From G963674665 sp963674665 (GTDB lineage Bacteria; Desulfobacterota; Desulfovibrionia; Desulfovibrionales; Desulfovibrionaceae), in the NCBI GenBank assembly GCA_963674665.2, contig CAXXPL010000004.1, forward strand, positions 624,278-688,277: DNA of 64,000 nt, written 5' to 3'. Below are positions 29,843-39,855 of the stretch, in pieces (position 1 is the first letter of the stretch; every line of letters starts with the position of its first letter). The notes under the pieces were generated by a model that searched no databases, was not told the DNA's origin, and worked only from the letters and a program-made list of their open reading frames with translations. The position numbers and the translations under genes were made by a program.

Positions 29843-30052
29843 CATGCCCCTGCTATTGCCAGAAGCCCCAGGTTGGGGCATGAACAACCCGTTTTGCTTT
29901 CACTGTGAAGGTGTCAGTGGCAAGGACAATGATATACCCGTAAGCTGCTGTGGATCGTGAGCCTGATGGCATGGCCTGTCGCCTTACAGCCCGGACAGGA
30001 AACACGGCCCGCACGCCTTTGATAGTTTTCGTCCTTGGGGGCATTTCGAAAG

Positions 30053-30775
30053 ATGAGAAAGACCGACTTGAATAAGGAACCCTCCCGGCGCGATATGCTC
30101 GATGTCGCAATTCGCCCCTTGACCCGTTCGTGCTCGACATACGCCCGCGGCGGCGTGCATTACAAGGGTGATTACAAGGACAGGAGCTTCGATATCTATT
30201 GCAGGGAAGTCCGCCCCGCTCGGGGGAGCGTTGCGGGAAAGGGCGGGGAGCAAATCGAGATAATCATGGATAGCCGCCTGGCAACCCGCCTGGCCGTGGC
30301 TCTTCTGGACAATCGGTTGCGCAAGATCTGGACAAGGATTTACGGCCAACTGGAGCCAGTGGCGGCGGCCCAGGCCAATGGCCTGATGGCCTGGGCAGCG
30401 GCGTCCAAGTGGTCCCGCGCCCTGTTCAAGAACGACAGGCTGGTGCAGGGGCTGAAGCAGCTGCTAACGTCCGGGGATGATGCCGGAGCGCGGTCGCTCA
30501 GCCTGATGCCGGACGCAGGTATGCTTGTCCTGAGACATGTGCCGATTTCCCAGGTCACCACGGAAAACGTCAAGACCTTGCTTCTCGCCTTGCACGACTG
30601 GCTGGAAGGAGTGGAGGAGGTGACTCCCAGGCCTCAAAGACTGGACGCCACCTCCATGGAGCGCAATCTCAGGGGGAGCCGCTCGCTGTTCCACACCCTG
30701 AGCGGCGCCTTGCTGCTTCTACTTTTTCTTGGCGGAGCGGCGGCGGCCGTATTGGCGTATATCATGTACCGCTGA
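30053..30775 (+). CDS. Hypothetical protein with C-terminal membrane anchor
   Basis: 240 residues from ATG 30053. The body is soluble and mixed alpha/beta; the last 25 residues form one hydrophobic helix ending in 'YIMYR', so it is probably a tail-anchored inner-membrane protein with most of its mass in the cytoplasm. No family recognised. A TTG at 30035 is an alternative start. It stands alone between the orphan RNA unit and convergent pepA. Confidence 0.65.
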   Translation: MRKTDLNKEPSRRDMLDVAIRPLTRSCSTYARGGVHYKGDYKDRSFDIYCREVRPARGSVAGKGGEQIEIIMDSRLATRLAVALLDNRLRKIWTRIYGQLEPVAAAQANGLMAWAAASKWSRALFKNDRLVQGLKQLLTSGDDAGARSLSLMPDAGMLVLRHVPISQVTTENVKTLLLALHDWLEGVEEVTPRPQRLDATSMERNLRGSRSLFHTLSGALLLLLFLGGAAAAVLAYIMYR

Positions 30776-30866
30776 CGCCCCGCTGGGTGTCTATTCTTTG
30801 GTGTGATGTCCGCGCAATCCATGGATATGGATTACGTGGAGGATCACCTTGCCGAAAATGCGGTTC

Positions 30867-32333
30867 TCAGCTGGCGTGTTTTTCACACAGCTTGCGCGCC
30901 AGTTCGACAATTGTGCGCACGCCAAAGCCCTTGCCGCCCTTGCCCAGGGGGCCGAGGGGTTCTTCCTTTCCTCCGGGTCCCGCTATGTCCAGGTGCAGCC
31001 ACTTCATGCCTTCATCGACCCAGTTCTGGAGAAACAACGCGGCGATGATGGATCCGCCCAGGCGCGATTTGCCCGTGTTGTTGATGTCCGCCACCGTGGC
31101 TTTGAGCTTCTCCCCATAGGGAGGGTACAAGGGAAACTGCCAGAACAGTTCTCCAGTGCTTTCCGAGGCCTCGCGCATCAGCCCAGCGAATTCCGTGTCC
31201 GATCCGTAGAAGGGCGCGATGTCTTCGCCCAGTCCCACCACCGCCGCGCCGGTAAGGGTGGCCACATCGAGGACATAGTCCGGGCTTCCCTCGCACGCCA
31301 GGGTCAGGGCGTCCGCCAGCAGCAATCTGCCCTCCGCGTCGGTGTTCAACACTTCCACGGTCTTGCCGCTACGAGTGGTGATGATATCGTTGACATGGTA
31401 TGCCCGGCCTGAAATGTCGTTTTGCGCCAGAGGGGCGTACACGCTCAGTTTCAGGGGCAAACCGGCCTTGGCAATGGCGCAGGCCGCGGCAAATACCGTC
31501 GCCGCCCCGGCCATGTCGTATTTCATGCCCACCTGGGATTCTCCAGGCTTGAGGCTGTACCCGCCGCTGTCATAGGTGACTCCCTTGCCGACCAGGGCCA
31601 GGTGGAACAGGGCGGTTTCCGCCTGCCAGTGGGCCGCCACCAGGTGTGGGGGGCGTTCCGAGCCCTTGCCCACCGCAAGTATACCCCCGCAACGTTCCTG
31701 TTCCAGCATTTCGTCGTCCCAGACCGAGGCATCCATGTCGTAGTCCTTGGCCATCAGGTGCAGGCGTTCGGCCATGGATTGCGGGTAGATTTCATTGGGG
31801 GGGGCGTTGCACAGGTCACGCGCTATGTTGACATGGTTCAGCACCATTTCCCGGAACTTGATCTGTTGCAACAGTTCTTCGGTGCCGGAATCCGGGCTGC
31901 CGATGATGGTGGTCTGGCACTGGATCGGTTCCGGTTTCTTACCAAGGTAGGCGTCATATACGTATGCGCCGAGCAGGGCGCCTTCCTGGGCGGCCAGCGC
32001 CAGTTCCGGCCTGTGGTCCAGCAGGGTGGCCACGGTTGTCAGTTTTTCGCCACGAGCCCTGTCAACGGCGTTGGATACCGTGGCCTTAAGGCTCTCGGCC
32101 GGAGACATGCCCTTGGCGTCCAGGCGAACGGCCAGGACCAGCAGGAATGAGTTATCCACAGGAGCTGCCAGGGCGATGCGTTTGCCTCCGGCCTCTTCCG
32201 GCGCCTTGACGTCCTGTAACGGGGCGGGCAGCGCCTCCCGTGAAAAGCAGGGGGTGTCCTGATCCAGGAACGGGAGAAGGAGCAGGCTCTTGTCTCCCGG
32301 AGTGTATCTTTCGGAAAAAATGAAGCGGTGCAT
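30867..32333 (-). CDS. pepA: Leucyl aminopeptidase (M17)
   Basis: 488 residues, the usual length. A hexameric two-zinc aminopeptidase of the cytoplasm. The family signature 'NTDAEGRLLLADAL' is intact, 'GKGVTYDSGG' and 'KYDMAGAATV' supply the metal-binding Lys/Asp residues, and 'LHLDIAGPG' is near the C-terminus. The N-terminal domain is divergent, as usual. The start at ATG 32333 has an AAGG site. In some bacteria PepA also binds DNA; nothing here decides that. Confidence 0.95.
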   Translation of the reverse strand: MHRFIFSERYTPGDKSLLLLPFLDQDTPCFSREALPAPLQDVKAPEEAGGKRIALAAPVDNSFLLVLAVRLDAKGMSPAESLKATVSNAVDRARGEKLTTVATLLDHRPELALAAQEGALLGAYVYDAYLGKKPEPIQCQTTIIGSPDSGTEELLQQIKFREMVLNHVNIARDLCNAPPNEIYPQSMAERLHLMAKDYDMDASVWDDEMLEQERCGGILAVGKGSERPPHLVAAHWQAETALFHLALVGKGVTYDSGGYSLKPGESQVGMKYDMAGAATVFAAACAIAKAGLPLKLSVYAPLAQNDISGRAYHVNDIITTRSGKTVEVLNTDAEGRLLLADALTLACEGSPDYVLDVATLTGAAVVGLGEDIAPFYGSDTEFAGLMREASESTGELFWQFPLYPPYGEKLKATVADINNTGKSRLGGSIIAALFLQNWVDEGMKWLHLDIAGPGGKEEPLGPLGKGGKGFGVRTIVELARKLCEKHAS

Positions 32334-32961
32334 GGTTCAATCCTTGAAGTTGTTCAACATGTTGCTGTTACACAATAATGGAGCGACGGAACACTTTCCG
32401 CTCCGCTCCCTCTTGGGATGCGCAGTGTGTCTCCACCGTTGGCGGTCCCTTGTTCGTAAGGGGGGCGGTTATTCAACCGAAGCCGGTGAAGGCCCACAAA
32501 GATTTACCCGATGAGACGCGGCGATGGCAACCGAGGCTTTTTGGCCGCTTCCGACCTGCTTCCATGTCGATCATCCCGATGGTAGCCCGATGTGGTCTCG
32601 ATCCGCAGCATTTCTAATGATGTGGCCCTCTGTCCGAATTGTAAAACAATTTTCAACTCCTGGCTGAAGTGGAGGTTGACCCATGATGGGTGATGACCCG
32701 CAAACAGGACCGGCGTAACAATGGAAGCGGAGCCATGTGCTTCCGGGCGACTCTGGAGGGGTTTGTCCAGGAAAATCATTATGCTGGTTTAGTTTCCTCT
32801 TTTATGATCGCTGCCGACGTGCTATGGAGATGATAAATGCGCTGTCAGGAGCTGACGAAAACGATTCGTGGAACATGCTCCTTTGCACAGGCAGAAAGAT
32901 GTTTCCGTTTTTATGGATATATCCATGTAGACTTTGAAAGAGACACAATATCAGGTGCGGC
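32334..32961. other. Intergenic region between divergent pepA and PAS kinase
   Basis: About 630 bases with no supportable gene. One good hairpin lies at 32380-32409: GGAGCG with CGCTCC outside and CGGAA with TTCCG inside, a four-base loop and a small asymmetric bulge. It could affect the pepA leader. No riboswitch recognised. Confidence 0.45.
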
Positions 32962-34818
32962 ATGGAAGTTTCCTCTCTCTTCGACTTTCCTTCTTCAACA
33001 TTTCAGTTGTTGGCTCTTCTGCAACAACCAGCCATGCTGGTTGATTCGTCCGGATTTGTCGTGGGGGTGAACGGACCCTGGCGCCAGGTCACGGGATTGC
33101 GTGGCGAGGACATTCATGGACGTCCTGTCGCTTCCATGTTGACGCGGGGGGAAGACTGGGGAGAGGTCTTGCGGCTCTCGACACTGGGCCGGGGAAAGTG
33201 TTTCGTCTTTTCATGTCCGAGCCATGACGGAGACGACGTGGTTATGAAGTGCCAAGTGGTTGCACTGGCATGTGACAGACGTCCGCAAACCGCCATAATG
33301 CCCGCGTTGGTGATTTGCGATGAGAAAGATGACGCGGCAGGCTATGGATACGGGCCTGGCAAACCCAGCCTGAGAAGTACGGAAGAGCGTTACCGGGTGC
33401 TTTTCGAAAACGCCCCCCTGGGTGTGTTCACCTCCACCAACAAGGGGCGTTTTATCAATGTGAATATAATTCTGGCCAACATGCTTGGGTATGCCTCTCC
33501 GGAGGAAGTCCTGGAAAATGTGGGCGACATAGCGGAGGAAATCTACGCTGAACCGGATCGCCGACACGAGATAGTACAGATAATCAGGAAAAATCCCGGG
33601 CTTGCCCAGTTCGAGAACCGCTATCGCCGCAGGGACGGCAGCGAGTTCATCGGTTTCCTCAACGTCACCGTGCTCCAGGACCCGGACACAGGAGAGTATT
33701 ATCTCCTCGGGATGGTCGAGGACATCACGGAACGCAAGCGTGCCGAAAGTGCGTTACGGGAGTCCGAGGAACAATACCATTCCATCTTTTTGAACGCTCC
33801 CGTGGGTGTATACCAGTCGCTCATGGAAGGGCGCTACATGAGCGTGAACCCCATGTTCGCCTCCATGCACGGCTATGATTCTCCCAGCGACGTCCTGGGG
33901 AGTGTGAGTGACATCGGCAGCCAGCTCTATGTACAGCCGGAGAAGCGTCGCGAGATGCTGGAGCTGCTGCTTGAGCAGGGGCAGGTGACCAATTTCGAGG
34001 TGGAATCCCGTCGGAAGGACGGCTCCACGTTCTGGTCTTCCCGAAACGTCCGTCTCATGCGTGATGAAGAGGGCAAACCGCACCATATCAAGGGATTTCT
34101 AACGGATATTTCAAAGCAGAAGGAGCTTGATCAGTTGCGGGAGGACGTGGAGCGCATCACGCGCCATGACCTGAAGAGTCCCTTGATGTCCATGATCCTG
34201 GGCATGCGCATGATGCAAAAGGAATCCAACCTGTTCGATCGCCAGAGAGACATTCTTCATGAGCTGGAGCTCTCGGGTAACAGGATGTTGGCAATGATCA
34301 ACCTGTCACTTGACCTCTACAAGATGGAGACGGGGACATACGCTTTAGAGCCGGAACCCCTCGACCTGTTGCGGCTTGTCCGGGGAATCGCCCAAACCGC
34401 TCTGGAAAACCAGCGCCGCAAGAACTTGCACCTGCGCGTCCTTGTGGAAGGGGAGACACCCCTTCCGGATGCGGTCTTCATGCTCGAGGGCGAGGAACTC
34501 CTGTGCTATTCAATGTTCAACAACCTTCTGCAGAATGCGGCTGAAGCCTCCCCGCCCGAGGCGGAGGTGACCGTGTCCATGAGCAAGAAAGGGGAGTGGG
34601 CGGAGGTCGAGATCCACAACATGGGCGTTGTACCCGAGAGCATCAGGAGTGCCTTTTTCGAAAAATACAGTACCGCCGGAAAATCCGGAGGCACAGGCCT
34701 TGGCACCTATTCCGCCAGGCGCATCGCCCAGACCCATAAGGGTGACATCGGATTTTCCACCTCCGAGGCGGAGGGCACCACCCTCACGGTTCGGCTTCCC
34801 CTGCGGCACTCCTCTTGA
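32962..34818 (+). CDS. PAS-domain sensor histidine kinase
   Basis: 618 residues with no membrane segment. Three PAS-like modules are visible: 1 at about 15-115, 2 at about 145-255 ending in 'MVEDITERKRAE', and 3 at about 270-380 ending in 'GFLTDISKQKE'. The last two are clear repeats of each other ('ENAPLGVFTS' versus 'LNAPVGVYQS'). A dimerisation helix follows with phospho-acceptor His in 'RHDLKSPLMS', then HATPase with 'NNLLQNAAEASPP' and 'GTGLGTYSA'. The D-box is weakened ('IHNMGVVP'). No adjacent response regulator is encoded. Confidence 0.9.
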   Translation: MEVSSLFDFPSSTFQLLALLQQPAMLVDSSGFVVGVNGPWRQVTGLRGEDIHGRPVASMLTRGEDWGEVLRLSTLGRGKCFVFSCPSHDGDDVVMKCQVVALACDRRPQTAIMPALVICDEKDDAAGYGYGPGKPSLRSTEERYRVLFENAPLGVFTSTNKGRFINVNIILANMLGYASPEEVLENVGDIAEEIYAEPDRRHEIVQIIRKNPGLAQFENRYRRRDGSEFIGFLNVTVLQDPDTGEYYLLGMVEDITERKRAESALRESEEQYHSIFLNAPVGVYQSLMEGRYMSVNPMFASMHGYDSPSDVLGSVSDIGSQLYVQPEKRREMLELLLEQGQVTNFEVESRRKDGSTFWSSRNVRLMRDEEGKPHHIKGFLTDISKQKELDQLREDVERITRHDLKSPLMSMILGMRMMQKESNLFDRQRDILHELELSGNRMLAMINLSLDLYKMETGTYALEPEPLDLLRLVRGIAQTALENQRRKNLHLRVLVEGETPLPDAVFMLEGEELLCYSMFNNLLQNAAEASPPEAEVTVSMSKKGEWAEVEIHNMGVVPESIRSAFFEKYSTAGKSGGTGLGTYSARRIAQTHKGDIGFSTSEAEGTTLTVRLPLRHSS

Positions 34819-35005
34819 AACATTTCCTCCATTGTTTTGTAACCCTCATGACGAATTCGCGTCCCGGCTTGCTGGAAGCATGATTCTGTTTTATCTGGTG
34901 AAAGATTGGCTTTCCGGTTTGAATCAGGATTGTCCGCATATGCGCCTGTACTGGGCGTGCCACAGAAACTGTCCACACAGCCAGGAATAAAAAGGGGATT
35001 TACTC

Positions 35006-35269
35006 ATGAGCAGCAAGAACGTGTTGTATGAAGGCAAGGACACCCGTCTCAGCTACGACGTGGCCATGGCGCTGCGCAAAATTGCCGATGGATTTGCCAG
35101 CGGCACCCTGCAGATCAACGACAACCTCGGTTCCGTCAGCCTCGCTGTCGGGAAGGAGGCGAAATACGAGGTGGAGATCAAGGAAAAGGTCAAGGATGGC
35201 GGCGTGAAGCGCAGTGTGGAGGTGGAGCTCGAATGGTTCGAACCTTCCTGCGGCGAAAGCGCTGAATAG
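35006..35269 (+). CDS. Amphi-Trp domain protein
   Basis: 87 residues. It matches the small amphi-Trp family: an N-terminal helix 'VAMALRKIADGFASGTL', a central beta-strand pair, and the closing 'VEVELEW' strand with Trp that names the family. The function is unknown; these occur singly or fused in many anaerobes and halophiles. AAGGGG lies upstream of the ATG. It lies downstream of the PAS kinase on the same strand with about 190 bases between them. Confidence 0.75.
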   Translation: MSSKNVLYEGKDTRLSYDVAMALRKIADGFASGTLQINDNLGSVSLAVGKEAKYEVEIKEKVKDGGVKRSVEVELEWFEPSCGESAE

Positions 35270-35343
35270 CTGCAGAGTTGGAAACGCGCCTCCCAAAAGG
35301 GGCGCGTATTCGGCTGTGCAATTTGATCCATGAGAGGTGTGAC

Positions 35344-35626
35344 ATGCGCTTGAAAAAAGTCTTTCCAGCCGTGTTCGTGCTGACCGTGGCGCTCCATATT
35401 TCCCTTGCCGTCGCCATGGATGGGAACCCGGAGCGGGGAAAGAATCTGGCCACGGGATGCGTCTGCCATCGTGGTGATCTCGACGGCATGAGCGCCGAGA
35501 AACTTGCCGGCAGGCTGATGGATTTCAAATCCGGCAGGAAAAAAACACGAAACCATGAACAAGGTTGCCGGCAAACTGACTGAGCAGCAGATAGTCGATC
35601 TGGCGTCCTGGTTTTCTTCCAGATAG
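35344..35626 (+). pseudogene. Frameshifted class I c-type cytochrome with altered heme motif
   Basis: ATG 35344 opens a signal peptide ('VFPAVFVLTVALHISLAVA') and a short cytochrome c. The frame breaks at the seven-A run near 35541-35547. Removing one A lets the protein continue as '...KKHETMNKVAGKLTEQQIVDLASWF' (broken across the shift) to TAG 35626, which is the usual C-terminal helix of small FccA/c553-type cytochromes. The heme site reads Cys-Val-Cys-His, one residue short of CxxCH. Either both defects mark a decaying gene, or the A-run is an assembly error or a programmed slippage site. Confidence 0.65.
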
Positions 35627-35715
35627 GCATTCTTTCCTTGCACTCCGCCTGTCAGTTGACGGTTTTTTGTTCCAGGCGGTTTGCTTTCACGTAAACATGG
35701 GCTAAGATGAGGAGC

Positions 35716-36087
35716 ATGGATACCAAAAGTGTTGCCACCTTTGGACCGGGCTCCTCTTTTTGTTCAGTGAAGACGCTGATCGCCACACTGGCATTTGTAG
35801 TGGCGGTGCATGTATTTGTTTGTCTCGCCCCTCCTCGGGCATATCCCTTTATGCAGGCGCAATTCCAGGCGCAACAGGTGGTCAGGCTCTGGTTCGACAA
35901 GCAGGACGGCGTGCAGGTGGCGGCTCTGGTTTCCGGTATGGGCAGGAGCGAAGTGCGGAACCTGATGCTTCAGGTGGACCAGCACCCGTTTGTTCTGGAA
36001 ATGAAGAGGGGGCTTCATGGCCGATGGATGTTGCAACAGTATTACAGCCTTTGTCTTACTCTTGAAGATGCCCTCGTGTACAACTGA
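35716..36087 (+). CDS. Hypothetical membrane-anchored protein
   Basis: 123 residues from ATG 35716, with a GAGG-type site just upstream. A hydrophobic helix at about 20-40 ('LIATLAFVVAVHVFVCLA') is a signal anchor. The remaining 80 residues are soluble and probably periplasmic. No family recognised. It is a single gene with no clear partner. Confidence 0.55.
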   Translation: MDTKSVATFGPGSSFCSVKTLIATLAFVVAVHVFVCLAPPRAYPFMQAQFQAQQVVRLWFDKQDGVQVAALVSGMGRSEVRNLMLQVDQHPFVLEMKRGLHGRWMLQQYYSLCLTLEDALVYN

Positions 36088-36364
36088 ATGGCCCGGCCGG
36101 CTCTGAAGAAAGTTGTTTAATTTCGTAAATATAAATTGTTACACATCCGGAATGGTGTTACACACGACAGGATAATCGAAATGGCCGGGAAATTCCGGTT
36201 GGAGTGATGCCGCAGTACCCGCCCCTGAATCAATAGGACTCTGGGGCGGACAATATCGATGAACTAGGATGTGGCCCGGAAAAGCTGAATGGCTGTCCAG
36301 GTCGTTGGTCAATGACTGTTCGTGGTTTTACCTTGCCCAGGCAAGCGCTCCCAAGGAGTCGAGC

Positions 36365-38896
36365 ATGTCCCAGAAAGACACGTCCAAGAAAAAGGATGTC
36401 AAGAAGACGAAAGATCCCTTTGACCCCTCGGATTTCAAGTGGAGTGGGGGTATCTATGACAAGAACGACAAGGAAGGGCTGAAGAAAGACATAATCCGGC
36501 ACATCGTCTCCAGCCTGGGCAGCGACTACGCTCGCCTCACCCCCTACAACTACTATCATGGCCTGGCCCTGGCCGTGCGCGACAGACTCATCGACCAGTG
36601 GATCAAGACACAGCGCTCCTACTATGACAAGCACGCCAAGAGGGTCTACTACCTCTCCCTGGAGTACCTGCCCGGCAAGTCCCTGATGAACAATCTGCAT
36701 TGTCTGGGCATCTATGAGACCACGGAGAAGGTGATGAAGGACTTCGGGTTCGAACTCGATGACCTGGCCGAGGTGGAATGGGACGCCGGCCTGGGGAATG
36801 GCGGTCTCGGCAGGCTTGCCTCCTGCTTCATGGACTCCATCGCCACCCTGAACATTTCGGGTTATGGGTACGGCATCCGGTACGATTACGGCATTTTTCA
36901 CCAGTTGATAGACGAGAGCGGCGAGCAGGTGGAGAGGAGCGACAACTGGATGCGCGCCGGAGACCCCTGGGAATTCACCAGGGGGCAGTTTCTCATGCCC
37001 GTGAAATTCTACGGCCGCGTCATCGAGTTCAAGGACGAGGATGGACGCCTGCGTCACGAATGGGTGGACACGGACACGGTGCTGGCCATGGCCTGCGACC
37101 TGCTTGTGCCGGGTTTTGGGAATGGCGCGGTGATCAACATGCGCCTGTGGTCGGCCCGCTCCGACCAGGAGTTCAACCTCAAGTATTTCAACACAGGCGA
37201 CTACGTGGGCGCGGTGCAGGAGAAGGTCAAGGACGAGAACATCTCCAAGGTCCTGTATCCCAGCGAGGAGGCCGAGGCGGGGCGCGAACTCAGACTCAAA
37301 CAGCAGTACTTCTTCGTGGCCGCCACCATCCGTGATATCTTCAGGCGATTCACCAAAAACCACGATACCTTCGATCTTCTTCCGGACAAGGTGGCCATAC
37401 AGCTCAACGACACCCACCCCAGCATCGCAATCCCCGAACTCATGCGCATCCTTGTGGACGAGGAGTACGTCGAGTGGGACAAGGCCTGGGATATCTGCCG
37501 CCGCACCTTTGCCTACACCAACCACACCCTTCTGCCCGAGGCCCTGGAGACCTGGCCCGTGGATCTGATCGGCAGGGTGCTTCCCAGGCACTTGCAGATC
37601 ATTTACGAGATCAACCGCCGGTTCCTCGAAGAGGTGGCCCGCCGTTTCCCTGGAGACACCAACCGAATCGCGAGGATGTCGCTCATTCAGGAAGACGGAG
37701 GCAAGCGCGTTCGCATGGCCAACCTGGCCATTGTTGGCAGTTCTTCGGTCAACGGGGTGTCGGCCTTGCACACAGAGCTGCTGAAGGAACACGTTTTCCA
37801 GGATTTTCACGAATGGAAACCGAATCTGCTCAACAACAAGACCAACGGCGTGACTCCCAGGCGCTGGCTCCTGCAGTGCAACCCCAAGCTCGCCGGTCTG
37901 CTTACCGAGAAGCTGGGGAAGGGGTGGGTCACGGACCTCGACTCCCTCAAGCAGATCGGTTCCCTTGCCGATGACGCCAAGTTCCGGAAACAGTGGCGGG
38001 AGATCAAGCAATACAACAAGCAGCGCCTAGCCGCCTACGTCCTTCGCAAGGTGGGCGTGGAGGTGAACCTGGACAGCATGTTCGACGTGCACATCAAGCG
38101 CATCCACGAATACAAGCGCCAGCTCCTGAACGTGCTGCACGTGATCACGCTCTACAACCGCATCAAGGACAATCCGGGGCAGGATTTCACTCCCCGTAGC
38201 GTGTTTTTCGCGGGCAAGGCAGCGCCCGGTTACTTCATGGCCAAGAGGATCATCAGACTGATCAACGCGGTGGCCAAGTCCATCAACAGCGATCCCGTGG
38301 TCGGGGACAAGCTCAAGGTGCTGTTCCTGCCCAACTACTGCGTCTCCCAAGCCGAGCGCATCATCCCGGCCACCGAACTCTCCCAGCAGATTTCCACCGC
38401 GGGGATGGAGGCGTCGGGCACCGGAAACATGAAGTTCGCCCTCAACGGCGCCATCATCGTGGGTACCCTGGACGGGGCAAATATCGAGATCTGCGAGCAG
38501 GTGGGCAAGGAGAACATGTTCATCTTCGGACGCACTGCCGAGGAACTCGTGACCATGCGCTCCTCCGGGTACAATCCCTGGGATTACTACAAGGGAAGCT
38601 CGGAGTTGCGCAGAGCCCTGGAAGATATCCGCAACAATGTGTTTTCACCCCAGAACCAGGGGCTGTTCCAGCCCATCTACGACGCCCTGCTCCACCATGG
38701 GGATCACTTCTTCGTCCTGGCCGACTACAAATCCTACATCGAGTGCCAGGACAAGATAGCTCAGGCATACAGGGACAAGGATAGCTGGACACGCCTCTCC
38801 ATCATGAACACCGCCAACATGGGGATGTTTTCCAGCGACCGCACCATCCGGGAGTACGCCACGGACATCTGGAACGTGGCCCCGGTGTCTTCCTGA
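36365..38896 (+). CDS. glgP: Glycogen/starch/alpha-glucan phosphorylase
   Basis: 843 residues, the full GT35 length. It releases glucose-1-phosphate from glycogen or maltodextrin. Conserved landmarks include 'YYLSLEYLPGKSL' and 'DAGLGNGGLGRLA' early, 'KTNGVTPRRWL' in the middle, and the PLP lysine in 'EASGTGNMKFALNGA'. The gene starts after an AAGGAG site; in-frame codons upstream to 36269 are not needed. It ends in a strong terminator. Glycogen storage is common in Desulfovibrio-like bacteria. No other glycogen gene is adjacent. Confidence 0.96.
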   Translation: MSQKDTSKKKDVKKTKDPFDPSDFKWSGGIYDKNDKEGLKKDIIRHIVSSLGSDYARLTPYNYYHGLALAVRDRLIDQWIKTQRSYYDKHAKRVYYLSLEYLPGKSLMNNLHCLGIYETTEKVMKDFGFELDDLAEVEWDAGLGNGGLGRLASCFMDSIATLNISGYGYGIRYDYGIFHQLIDESGEQVERSDNWMRAGDPWEFTRGQFLMPVKFYGRVIEFKDEDGRLRHEWVDTDTVLAMACDLLVPGFGNGAVINMRLWSARSDQEFNLKYFNTGDYVGAVQEKVKDENISKVLYPSEEAEAGRELRLKQQYFFVAATIRDIFRRFTKNHDTFDLLPDKVAIQLNDTHPSIAIPELMRILVDEEYVEWDKAWDICRRTFAYTNHTLLPEALETWPVDLIGRVLPRHLQIIYEINRRFLEEVARRFPGDTNRIARMSLIQEDGGKRVRMANLAIVGSSSVNGVSALHTELLKEHVFQDFHEWKPNLLNNKTNGVTPRRWLLQCNPKLAGLLTEKLGKGWVTDLDSLKQIGSLADDAKFRKQWREIKQYNKQRLAAYVLRKVGVEVNLDSMFDVHIKRIHEYKRQLLNVLHVITLYNRIKDNPGQDFTPRSVFFAGKAAPGYFMAKRIIRLINAVAKSINSDPVVGDKLKVLFLPNYCVSQAERIIPATELSQQISTAGMEASGTGNMKFALNGAIIVGTLDGANIEICEQVGKENMFIFGRTAEELVTMRSSGYNPWDYYKGSSELRRALEDIRNNVFSPQNQGLFQPIYDALLHHGDHFFVLADYKSYIECQDKIAQAYRDKDSWTRLSIMNTANMGMFSSDRTIREYATDIWNVAPVSS

Positions 38897-38932
38897 GAGT
38901 GAAACGAAAGGAATAGCAACGCTGTTTTCCGA

Positions 38933-38978
38933 GGGAAGGACTTCTTGAAAAAAGAGGTTCTTCCCTTGGATTTTTTTT
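38933..38978 (+). terminator. glgP Rho-independent terminator
   Basis: GGGAAGGACTTCTT (38933-38946) pairs with AAGAGGTTCTTCCC (38952-38965) with one G-T pair, followed by a run of eight T's ending at 38978. It is convergent with the PilZ gene that ends at 38986. Confidence 0.9.
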
Positions 38979-38985
38979 GAAGAAT

Positions 38986-39855
38986 CTACTGTGCGGGCGT
39001 ATCGTTGGGGCTGTGGCGGAGTTCGTCCATACGGCGGTTCACCCAGTTGGCCAGACTCGGAATATCCTCGTCCGCGAGAGGGTGCCACGACGTGCCGCCC
39101 GGGTGTTTCACTTCTCCGTGCAGCAATTGGAACTGCAGGCCCAGGTCGCGCCACCCCATGCTGATGCCCCTGTTACGCGTGATTCGCGACAGAAGGCAAT
39201 ACTCCATGGGCGTGTCCCACATGGGTTCGGGCAGGGCCATCCACAACAGCAGGAGGGAGTCGGGCCGCAGGGATGTCTCCTCGCCTTGCAGCAGAGATTC
39301 GTGAACGCTTAGGCGGAGTCCTCCGGCGGAGATGTCCCGAAGCTTCACTTGGCGGTCCTGATGAGCGGAAAAGGCGATGAGCGGTTCGTTGTCCTCCGGC
39401 GGGAATATCCGCTGAGTCGATGCGCCGTTCAGGGGCCAAGCCTTGAGCAGAGGCATTAGGGGATCCGGGAGGGCGATACGTTGCATGCTGCGCTGTTCAA
39501 TGGCGTTCAGCACTTCCGGCCTTGTGAGGACGATGCGGCCGCTTTCCTCAGAATTGATGATCTTTGCGCGGAAATGGACCAGCCTGGGAGATAGGCCCGG
39601 GGTTTCTGTGAGCAGCAGAGCGCAGTTGGCAAAGGCTCCGTGCCAGGAAGGCGCGGTGTCACCCTTGGTGAGTCTCAGGGTGAGTGTGAGGCCCTGGGCT
39701 TCATGGATCCGGGCCTCGGCGATGGGCTCAGGTTCGGGAGGGTCGCCAAGGTACAGGGAAACCCGTGCTTCATTGCGTTGCGCCTGGTCCAGGACTTTTT
39801 GCACTCCCCGCAGGGGAGTTGGGCCGCTTTTCAGAAGTCTGGCGAGCAACTGCAT
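38986..39855 (-). CDS. PilZ-domain c-di-GMP-binding protein
   Basis: 289 residues. An N-terminal YcgR-like region of about 110 residues is followed by a PilZ domain. The RxxxR switch 'RSMQRI' (about residue 122) and the D/NxSxxG motif 'DISAGG' (about 174) are both present, so c-di-GMP binding is likely. Several effectors and enzymes of that network lie in this window (GGDEF, degenerate EAL and MshEN-like domains). The gene stands alone. Its partner output is unknown. Confidence 0.8.
   Translation of the reverse strand: MQLLARLLKSGPTPLRGVQKVLDQAQRNEARVSLYLGDPPEPEPIAEARIHEAQGLTLTLRLTKGDTAPSWHGAFANCALLLTETPGLSPRLVHFRAKIINSEESGRIVLTRPEVLNAIEQRSMQRIALPDPLMPLLKAWPLNGASTQRIFPPEDNEPLIAFSAHQDRQVKLRDISAGGLRLSVHESLLQGEETSLRPDSLLLLWMALPEPMWDTPMEYCLLSRITRNRGISMGWRDLGLQFQLLHGEVKHPGGTSWHPLADEDIPSLANWVNRRMDELRHSPNDTPAQ

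Larger units (their letters stand above)
29592..30052. other. Intergenic region containing an orphan transcription unit
   Basis: About 460 bases between the divergent metX and the next plus-strand gene. It carries a sigma70-like promoter and a strong terminator with no protein gene between them (listed separately). After the terminator, 29843-30052, I see no further feature. Confidence 0.5.

Noticed and set aside
32440..32560. Possible c-di-GMP riboswitch upstream of the PAS kinase
   Set aside because: Only scattered GEMM-like words; the conserved loop and receptor segments cannot be arranged into the aptamer fold.
36230..38011. A 593-codon open frame antisense to glgP
   Set aside because: Antisense shadow of the phosphorylase gene with no recognisable domain or start signal.
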